Assembly (NCBI GenBank): GCA_037157565.1
Contig: JAZHRO010000036.1
Coordinates: 130,332,001 to 130,396,000 of the forward strand
Direction: 5' to 3'
Length of the DNA: 64,000 nt
From: Thalassia testudinum
Lineage: Eukaryota; Streptophyta; Magnoliopsida; Alismatales; Hydrocharitaceae
Both the position numbers and the translations under genes were made by a program. This document shows positions 55,201-64,000 of the stretch, in pieces. Below the pieces are notes generated by a model. The model made no database searches, had not been told where the DNA came from, and saw only the letters and a list, made by a program, of their open reading frames with translations. The stretch's first letter is position 1, and each line of letters begins with the position of its first letter.

Positions 55201-55599
55201 TTAAAAATTGATGTTATGCCCTCTTTTGCGAAACTTGTTATTTTGCATGCAGTCCCTTCCCTTTTGTTGAGTTACGAAGTCTAGAAAAATTATGATGAAT
55301 GACTATTCCTGTTTGGGTACCAATAACATTTAAAAATTGATGTTGAGTCAGATGATGAGATTATTTGACTTACAAAATTGGTTGATTATTAATTACATGA
55401 TAATCGTATACTTTCCCGTTATAAAATTGATACACTTTGGTGATAATTGACACTTGAATGAAACGATTATGGGAAAACAATTTTAATGGGAATCGAGGAA
55501 TAATTAATAATTTGAACCTGATGATATGCCAACTCTCAATATTATGTTAAATAACAACCTATGGATGGATTGCATATGGCAAATTAAATGATCAATTAA
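55201..55599. other. Unassigned sequence
   Basis: AT-rich with no recognised feature. It may be the diverged start of the Tekay-type LTR fragment that follows. Confidence 0.3.
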
Positions 55600-56246
55600 C
55601 CCACCATGGTAAATAAATAAACTTGATGTAATGTAATATGGAACGAATATGGATAATTGGATGGCCTTGATATATAACTCGGTTTGGCTGAATTTGGTTG
55701 GTGGATCAAGGAGTGGGCTAGCCTCCTTGCGAATTTGTGATAAGCCAATTGGCCAACCAAGCAGTGAGGTAGGGGTATGTCAATGGATATATATGTTATT
55801 ATGGATGAGATATGTGCCCAGGCCGTGGAGAGGGCTATCTATGAGCTAGTGCAGGTCGTGTTTACATGTATAGCTCATAATATGCAACTGGCAGACTACC
55901 TACACTAGGACCTTGGGCTAATGGAACGAGATGTAGGGCAAGTGTGAGATTTCCTCCTGGCTAAGAGGATGCTATGTACTAGTCATACTTCTCAGGATAT
56001 CACAACTAGATGTCCTTATGCCTTCTAAGAAACTGATAGGTGATAAAATATGATTGTAATACTAAAGGCAACACACTTGTCATAATAAATTGGAATGAAT
56101 TGATTAATGAATCGATAAAGAATAATTATAAGGATAAGTTAGTACTCTCTTCTTGTGTTCTTGATCCTTTCCTTGTTTTCCTTTTGTACTACTTTACTCA
56201 GCGTTTGTTGACATGTTCTTTGGACACCATACTTAGGTACAATTGA
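55600..56246 (+). repeat. Diverged Tekay-type LTR fragment, plus orientation
   Basis: The segment 55955-56005 (TCCTGGCTAAGAGGATGCTATG) and TTTACTCAGCGTTTGTTGACATGTT near 56195 align in order with 11070-11100 and 11268-11292 of the RE4 LTR. It is too diverged for exact limits. Confidence 0.5.
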
Positions 56247-57060
56247 TGTTACGACCTGACCCGACTCAACGAGGGAACTGGTCTGGACCACCTCAATCAT
56301 CCCAAGATCTAGTCATCCAAAGAGAAATAAACCAAAACATCATCACACATACATTATAGCTATCCAAGAGATGAAATTAACGACAAGAAGCAATAGAAAC
56401 ATACTTCATGCGCTAGTGTCTATTCCAAGAGATAAAACAACAACTAACATAACCATCAAAAATAGAGATAAATGTGAGAAAGTAAGGACTAGTGGTCCTA
56501 AAATCGAAGTACACAGTACAATAGGGAATGAAAATGGCTACCACAAAAAGAAAGACTACAAGCTAAGGCTGGGCTAAAGGAACGATCTTGGTTCACATGT
56601 TCCCTAAAGGAATGATCTTGTTGCAGTATTCTCATGATGCAAAATGTACACGTGGTGCTCTCCTGGCTGAGAGAACACCCATGTTTGTCTTGGACCTGGT
56701 CTACCACCCTGGGGTCATAGTCGCAACGTAGCGGTGACTACGGCATACATAATAAAACACGGAGGGCTAACCCGCACTGGCATGCGGTCAGTCATTTCCG
56801 ATAATGGGTATGCTCTAAGCCGTATAACATAGAATAGAATAGGGGCCACACCCCTCACCAGTCTATGTACCCTCGCCTGACTATCCTGGTTGGCCTCGTG
56901 GCCCTAATAGGAGTCAGCGTGGGAAGGCCGTTCCTATCCCAGGTCCTTCTTGGGTAGGTCAACTCCCTCCCCACACAACGAGACAGTCAAGTCTCCTCAG
57001 TGCGTGTGCACTCGAGGGCTAGCTCATCCCCAACACAAAGCCCACACTTGGCCACTTAGG
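56247..57060 (-). repeat. Diverged Tekay-type LTR fragment, minus orientation
   Basis: It begins TGTTACGACCTGACCCGACT, the reverse complement of a Tekay LTR end. It then follows the reverse complement of the RE4 LTR through CCCAAGATCTAGTCATCCAA, GGTGACTACGGCAT (about 56730), GCGGTCAGTC (about 56783) and CGCCTGACTATCCTGG (about 56871). Confidence 0.65.
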
Positions 57061-57821
57061 CCCACCAATAATTTCCCATCCATTTGCCATACTTGGTGGC
57101 CTTCCTTTTCACTTCATCTACTCAAGTACATGTACATGTACATGATCGATACTCTACACAAAACACACTTGCTCTTATATTTTTTGAAACATCAACCAAA
57201 TTTTCTATACATACATCTCACCAAAACTATATGCCACCATGCAAGCATGCATATGACCAAAACCCATATGCCAGTATGCCATCAGTCATGTCATATCTAT
57301 ATCTAAAATAGCAATATAAAGGGGAAAACCCATAAAAGTTATCAACCATTCCCATTTGCTTCCCATTCCACCTGTGGGCAAGAAAAAGAAGGGCATCAAA
57401 AAGTGGCATAGTTGCTTGAATCATTGCCTGACCACCACCACCACATTTCCCAAATATAGCATACATACATGACAACCCATGCACAATCACATACATTTGT
57501 TTGGATGGAGGTTAACAAGACTATCTGTGAGGGACTACGAAGGTCCAACTAGGTTCAAATTTAATGGGATAGAAAAATCCACAATATATCCACTTAGAAC
57601 ATGTAGTTGTATAAAAAATAATAATAAAATAAAAGAACACATATGTGCACCACTCTACCTCGAGGTTTCGGGAGGTATGGGGGTGTGGGTGGCTTGGTCG
57701 TGCCTCCAGTAGGTGCCGCTCACCCTTCCCTACGTGTTGTACTGCGCTTAGGCACCAGGCCTAAGTTGTAGGCAGGTCAACACGATTTATTATATTTTGA
57801 TGAATCTACAGCAAGCCTAAG
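57061..57821. other. Unassigned sequence before the CACTA element
   Basis: No gene is recognised; it may continue the inverted LTR. It includes a short GTACAT repeat near 57125. Confidence 0.35.
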
Positions 57822-57836
57822 CACTACTAGAAAAAG
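57822..57836. repeat. CACTA terminal inverted repeat
   Basis: CACTACTAGAAAAAG, with flanking AAG on the left as the presumed 3-bp target copy. Confidence 0.85.
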
Positions 57837-58039
57837 TTGTTTTACCACTGGTTATTTTCCGTCGGTTTTCCAAGCAACGGTAAAAATATTTTTGTCATCG
57901 TTTATTATAAAAAGCGACAAAAAAAATGTAGATAAATTTTACCCACGGAAACCACCAAAATTTGGGCGCAAGGATTGGGATAAAGTTAGACATTTGCCAT
58001 CGCTTCATAATAAAATCAAAGGGAAATGTCGGTCAATAT

Positions 58040-58510
58040 ATCACCTCACAGAGCCCCCTCCTCCCCCCACACATCGTGCAAACACTCCTCCTCGCTACCC
58101 TCCTCCTCATCATCTTCCTCCTCCTCATCCATGCCCCCTCCTCTTCCTCTTCCCGGCAGCCCTCCTCGTCGTCGTCTTCCTCCTCCTAGTCCATGCCCCC
58201 TCCTTGTCCTCCTCCTCGTCCTCCTCCTCCTCACCCCTCTCCTCTTCCTACTCCCCGAAGCCCTCCTCCTCCTCGTCACCATTCTCCTCTTCCTACTCCT
58301 CTTCCTCACCACCATCCTCTTCCTCCTCTTCACTGCCCTCCTACTCCTTCATCACCCTTCTCCTCTTCCTACTCCTCCTCTTCCTCGCCATAGTCCTCTT
58401 CCTCCTCTTCGCGGCTCTCCTAGTCCCTCTCCACCACCCTCCTACTCCTCCTCCCTACCTCCCTCCTATCAACCCCTCGAACACCACCACCACCGTCTCT
58501 CCCTCTTGTT
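58040..58510. repeat. Polypyrimidine (CCT)n-rich tract
   Basis: Almost pure C/T on the plus strand, mainly CTCCTC and CTTCCTC with CAT and CAC interruptions. The long Ser/Pro/Leu-rich frames in all phases here are artefacts. Confidence 0.9.
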
Positions 58511-60842
58511 GACTTTTTATAAAGGTTTGGGAGACATGAAAGATAAGATTATTGTGTGCTTTTGATTTATCCCCTTGGAAAAAATCTATTCTCCTATCTA
58601 TTGAACTTTTTCTCTTTGCTTCTCTTTTTCTTTTTTCTTTTTTCTGTTGTGGAGGGTGGGGAACTCCACTTAGGTGTTTGCAAAGTACTTCTGAAGTCTT
58701 TTTATTTATTGAAACCTTTTCCTAATATCCATGTTAAGGCTCTATGTGCTAGTGATCTTGACAATAAATTTTTTCCATGCAGTCTTTTCACAACAAGCAT
58801 GGAAAAGCTTATCTATTTGATAAGGTGTGAGTTTCCTAATCAGTAAGCCCTTTTCATAGTATATTCTATACTGAGTACACTCTGTTAGTTAGCAATGACA
58901 TGATTGCTCTAAATCATTAACCAGTAATTTGCTCCTTTGATCTATTATGTATGTGTTATTTGTATTTGTCTGCATAGATACCAATTAGAAAGTAGTGAAA
59001 TCAGTACATGTATCAGTTGTGTAGAAGTTTCTTAGAAATGTACAAACCTGCACTAAGATCAAGCTCATCTACCTTGCCACACTTTTTGCTTAAAAAAGAA
59101 AGAAAGAAAAACTCAACAAGTCAAAGAAATCCAACCTTCCTCAAATCCCAAAGAACCAACAACCCCCTCCCAACCCTAGAATTCAACTCAAAATAGCATC
59201 TTTCTTAGGAAATGCTCCCTTTTGACTTCGCAATTGGCATGTTGGTCCATGCCAAGTCCCTTTTGACTTCCCACACTGATTTTTGTTGGAAAATGCTCTC
59301 AACAAGGAGTCACCTAATCAATGCATCTGCTTTAGTAACTTCTCATATAAAATGCATGAGGCAGTTCCCCGAAGAGGTTGAGACACATTGAAATGTGCAT
59401 CAAGAGTGGGCTTCTATATCTTTGGAAATCTATTTGTGAATGAAATACCCAGTTTCTATGGTTGTTGTTGACAACTGCAAGTTGCCTCCATTAGCAATGA
59501 AGACACCTTTAAGACCATGTTAACAGAAAGCTTATGGCCCTAAGAGGGAAGCCCATTCCTACTGTGGGAATTATCCCATTCCCTAGTAAAAAAATGCTGC
59601 AACCATATCCTACAAAAATCGTTAAGACCCCATGCTATTGGCTAGATGGGCAATTTGAATCAACCTGCTTAATTTGGTGGCAAATTTGCTATCTATAATG
59701 GAAGGATGTTTTGGACAATTTCATGAAGGAAAATTTTTCAGCAAAAGGGCCAACTATTTTGTCTTCCCAATTCCTTGACTTGGTTGGGATGGGGAATAAA
59801 AGTCTCTTGAGGCTGTGCTCCTAATTTCACTAGTCATATGTATCATTTTATAGCCAACAAAAAACACCTAATTTGATCCACAAGAGAGAAATATCTATCA
59901 ATGTTTTGATCCCCAAAGTAGCCAAAATTGTAGTAATGATGGGTGCTCTTCTATTGCTTTTTTCCTAGCAGTAAAGTGGAAGATCATGATCCAGGTTCAT
60001 CTTTGCTCCAAACATCTATGAATTAATCAACAATAAGTGGCAGGCTTGGGAGGGAGTGTGAGTCCACACTTCAAGGTCTTGTTCAAATCTAGTCTTGGAA
60101 CCAAGTAAGTAGGGTAGTTTTGACTTTCAAGCTTAAACATGATTTGCATTTCCTACATATTATCTATTACTGCTTTGCCTCTACTTTCTTGTGTTATGTC
60201 TATCTTTTATGGCCAACTGATGTGAACTGGCTGCAAGGTTTGCTAGATATAAAAGATTTTGAGTTGAATATTTTGGACATATTTGAAGATTTCGAATATG
60301 AAAGGAGACATGCTTCCCAACAGCTAATTTGAGATAAAGTATTATTCACAAATACAAAAAATGAGATTAGGAACTCTATTCTAAGAAAATATTTTTAAAT
60401 GCAAAACATTTTTAGGAACTCAAATACAAAACATTGAGGCAACATTTTTAGATGCATGTTATACAAAAATTTTGCATGTTATCAATTCATACCCTAAGTT
60501 GATATGGAAAATAATATATGGTTTAATAATAGTATACTATTAGATGTCTCAACCTGCGTAGGATTTTTGGATATCTGAGGATCCTAATCCTCTATCTCCT
60601 GACCCTCATGTCCAAAAGGAGTCGAGTGAGTAGTCCCAAGGTTAGCAACATCCTCTATAGGCTCTAACTCTGGTAACCTTCTCTTAAATCGCATCCTTGG
60701 CATCTGCAATGTTATAACAAAAAGTTAATAGCATTTATATAAAAAAGTAACTGTAAATGAAAAAGCAATAACATTTATAAATATTTACAATGTACAAAAA
60801 TGCTAGGTAGAAGTAATTACCTTTCAATGTAGCAATGTGTCG
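58511..60842. other. CACTA internal sequence without recognised gene
   Basis: No coding region I can name. Short plus-strand frames at 58556, 59008 and 60120 match nothing known. A spliced TnpA-like gene could be hidden here. Confidence 0.4.
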
Positions 60843-63800
60843 TTATATATCCATATCTACTACACTCGAACCCACTACAGCTTCATTGAAAACCTCTTGA
60901 TACGCATCTAAATCCATTACAGGCTCATCATCATTTTGAACATCGTAGTAATCTTTTAGCATTGCTTTAATAGGTATGATCCATCCACTTCTTGCATTGT
61001 CATCAACATAAAAGACTTGCTCCACTTGAATGGCAAGTGCAAATGGTTCGCTTGTCTGTAAAATCTTTCTATTCTTATTCAAACTGATGAAACCATGACA
61101 TGGATCCAATCGAAAACCTGTATTTTCTTTGAACACATCAAACCAATCACATTTAAAAAGGACAACTCAATGATCATGCGTGAAGCTGATCTCAACAATG
61201 TTAGTAATTTGTCCATAATAACCATCACAAACAGATTGTAAATTGCATTTAACCATAACACTAGAAAGTTGTGTCGATTTCACATCATCAATAACTTTCT
61301 TTCGAAATCTAAACCCATTAATTATATATCCTAAATGATAATGAACATGTCTCAATGGGCTCTGCACTAATATGTCAAAATCTTCTATCCATCGAGGGTC
61401 ATTGGTTTTCTTTAATTGTTGCACATGTAACATAAATCATTCAATGAATTCTGTGCCATGACGAGCCAAATTAGAACTTTGCCTAAACTCATCATAAAAA
61501 GGATCAACTTTGGGGATTTGCTTCAGTATGTATAAGTGTGCAAGGCAAAGTTCATTTTTAGGCATTAATTCAATCGTTGTCTTTAAGATTGCCCTTCTTT
61601 GAATTTCAAAGATAGAAAGACGTTCATCAATGTACTCATTGTACTGACCTTGATCATTCCTTTCAATATGGTTAAAATGATTATCTGGCCCATCCATGTC
61701 CATCAAACAGAAATTAATGCATTCCTCAATTAGATATCCTTCAACGATTGACCCTTCAGGTTTTGCCTTATTTAGCACATAATCCTTAAGTTTCTTTAAG
61801 AAATATTCAATTGGATACATCCATCAAAATTGTATAGGTCCAGCTATCCTTCCTTCATTAGCTAAATGAAGTGTGAGGTGTATCATGATATCAAAAAATG
61901 TAGGTGGAAAAATTTGTTCCATTTTGCACAACGTGATTACAATTTGTGTATCCCAATAATCTAACATTTTGTAATCTAAATTCCTTGAACACACAACTTT
62001 AAAGAAGTTATTCATCTCCGTTATCGTGTCGAGTACTGGTTGAGGTAGCACTCCTCGAACTGCTAATGGAAACAATACTTGCATGTAGACATGACAGTCG
62101 TGACTTTTGAGACCACTAATCTTCTTCTGTGCTTCATTTATACACCTAGAAAGGTTTGAAAAATATCCATCTGGAACCCTAATTTCCTTTAAGAATGTAA
62201 CTATTTTCTGCCTTTTCTCTTGATTTAGTGTATATAATGCATCAGGAAAGTCAACTCTACCACTATCATTCTGCTTGCCATGTAACTTGGGACAAATTCC
62301 CATTTGCATTAAATTATTTCGTGTCTTCAAAGTATCTTTTGGATTATCTATTAGATTCAACATATCCAAAATATTATCTATCACATTCTTCTCTATATGC
62401 ATGACAACAATATTGTGATGAATTTTCAGATCCTGCCAATAGGATAACTCCATGAAGAAAATGCTCTTCTTTTTAAACCCACGCAAGCAATCAACGTCAA
62501 CCTTAAATGTATGTCCCAAACGAACATTACCGAGTTCATGCAACTTATCCATTATCTTGTCCCCTCTCAACCTAATTGAATCTGTCGTCAATAAGTTTTT
62601 CAGATTTCTTGTTGAGTAACGACATGATTTACCATGAAATCAATCCTAAAAATCACTACTCCATCTGTGTTCAACTGGAAGAAACCTGCGATGCCCCAAG
62701 TAAGAAAATTTGTTACTGTCCCGCAGTCGTAGATGGTGTGTATCTTCTATACAAATAGGACAAGCATATTTCCATTTTGTGCTCCAACCAGACAAGTTAG
62801 CATACACAGGAAAGTCATTTATCGTCTACAGCAATGTAGCTCGCATATGAAAGAATTATTTTTTGTGTGCATCATAAGTTTTGACACCAACGTTCCACAA
62901 GATTTTGAACTCATCTACAAGTGGCTGCAAATAAACATCAATAGCATTTCCAGGGGCCTTTAGACCGGGTATGAGTAAGCTCAACAACATAAAAGCTGAT
63001 TTCATACACATCCAAGGAGGCATGTTATACGTAACTATCACAACAGGCCATATAGAGTATGGAGGATACATGTTTTTAAATGGATTAAATCCATCACTTG
63101 CAAGGCCTAAATGTATATTCCATGCCTCTAATGCAAAATTTGGATACCTGTTATTAAATGCAATCCACTCATCAGCATCTGCAGGATGATGCATCATTCC
63201 ATCGGATGACTTATTTTCATGGTGCCATGTCATCCACTTTGCAGTCTTATTAGACATGAATAGGCATTGTAGTCTTGGAATCAGTGGAAAGTAACGCAAT
63301 ACATTCTAAGGTTGTCTTTTCCCTTTTCTTTTCTCACCATTATATCATGAATTGCCACATTCTGGACAACTTTCCAAGTTGTTGTTATCATGTCTATACA
63401 TGACACAATTGTTAGGCCATGCATCTATCTTCTCACTTTTCAGCCCTAAGACACAAAACTGTTTCTTAGCGTCATACCATGATTGTGGAAAATCTTTTGG
63501 AGTATTTAACAATTCTCCAATAAATTTGAGAACATCTGACATTAACTTAGAAGTCGCTCTATTCATCACCTTAATTTGAAACAAATTAAGAAGGAACGAT
63601 AATCTAGACACTGAATTAATCCCTGGAGCAATAAGTTCTTCCGTTTCTTGTAATGCATCCCAAAACTTACTATGATCATGGAACATGCTTTCATCGTCCA
63701 TTAGATTTACCTGACCATCTACCATCTCTTCCAACATTGTCATAACATTGTCACCACCTACATAATTAGAATATTCAAGAGTGGTGCGTCGTTTTGAACT

Positions 63801-64000
63801 CTTCGCAAGCTTCTCCCCATGAGCAATCCATACCGTGTAATGAAGCCACCATCCATCACATATGAGATGCTCAAATACAATATCTTGTTCGAATGACAAT
63901 CCATTCATACAATTCTTGCATGGGCATAAGATCTTATTATACAATCTTCCTTTCCTAAGTAGTTTCCTATCATCATGAAATGCCCAATCCAAAAACTGTA
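60843..64000 (-). pseudogene. tnp2: CACTA Tnp2-type transposase, degenerate and partial
   Basis: One continuous minus-strand frame runs from the right edge to a natural stop at 60843. In order it has the N-terminal CPCKNC segment and EHLICDGWWLHYTVW (about 63800-63950), the Tnp2 core with LASDGFNPF (about 63090) and SGWSTKWKYACPIC (about 62770-62810), MHIEKNVIDNIL (about 62380), the DUF4218 region with GPIQF and WMYPIE (about 61820) and the DUF4216 region with VVLFKCDWFDV (about 61140). These identify the enzyme that cuts and rejoins CACTA ends. About nine in-frame stops interrupt it (63345, about 63308, 62856, 62826, two near 62640, 61824, 61437, 61167), but no frameshift was needed. The N-terminus lies beyond the window. 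Confidence 0.9.

Larger units (their letters stand above)
57822..64000 (-). mobile_element. CACTA (En/Spm-type) DNA transposon, left end to the window edge
   Basis: The terminal inverted repeat CACTACTAGAAAAAG starts at 57822, the form usual for plant CACTA elements, and a Tnp2 transposase pseudogene lies inside on the minus strand. Copies of short words such as CATCGTTTATTATAAAA and CATCGCTTCATAATAAAA in the first 200 bases are probably subterminal transposase-binding repeats. The other end lies beyond 64000, so the 3-bp target duplication cannot be tested. A second gene (TnpA-like) was not identified. Confidence 0.85.

Noticed and set aside
57892..58565. Overlapping 206- and 179-residue Ser/Pro/Leu-rich frames
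   Set aside because: They are translations of the (CCT)n tract in different phases.
61079..61261. Separate short minus-strand frame within the transposase region
   Set aside because: It is out of phase with the continuous Tnp2 frame and carries no conserved motif.

Overview
The window is repetitive intergenic DNA from a flowering plant. It contains no convincing host gene, rRNA gene, functional tRNA gene or CRISPR array. The plant origin follows from the element types: a chromodomain-bearing Tekay/Del-type Ty3/gypsy element, Athila/Tat-type elements whose primer-binding sites match the 3' end of tRNA-Asp, Sirevirus-like Copia LTR fragments, and a CACTA transposon with a Tnp2 transposase. I cannot name the species. 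A monocot with a large genome is plausible but unproven.

Elements are named RE1 to RE6 here. Bases 1-7118 hold a minus-strand LTR element cut by the left edge (RE1: leader 1-1230, LTR from 1231) and a plus-strand LTR of the same family (RE2, from about 5993). RE2 is split by RE3, a minus-strand pol-less Athila/Tat-like element at 7119-28127 with ATAAC target duplications. RE3 is itself split in its 3' LTR by RE4, a plus-strand Tekay-type element at 9033-19299 with 2.6-kb LTRs and CACTG duplications. This is a three-level nest, and the intact second LTR of RE3 serves as the empty site for RE4. RE2 resumes at 28128 and ends at 28834.

Bases 28835-31183 are AT-rich and unassigned. RE5 (31189-49882, minus strand, ACCCT duplications) follows. 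It is another pol-less element and carries an orphan coding frame with eight stops. RE6 (36670-45807, minus strand, CCAGC duplications) is nested inside RE5. RE6 is a close relative of RE3 and has an uninterrupted 538-codon frame left after two in-frame internal deletions.

From 49888 rightward there are older fragments: U3-like sequence, two Copia/Sirevirus-like LTR fragments with palindrome arrays, and two abutting inverted fragments of a Tekay-type LTR meeting at 56247. The left end of a CACTA element lies at 57822; its Tnp2 transposase pseudogene (minus strand) runs off the right edge.

No complete autonomous element is present. RE3, RE5 and RE6 lack reverse transcriptase and integrase and would need proteins supplied in trans. 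RE4 and the CACTA gene retain all or most domains but carry many stops. The most interesting signals are non-coding: an R-region hairpin with two compensatory base-pair changes between RE3 and RE6, a hairpin conserved just upstream of the polypurine tract in three elements, a GACGTC palindrome shared by unrelated elements, and Pol III-type boxes inside the RE5 U3. All alignments were made by eye.
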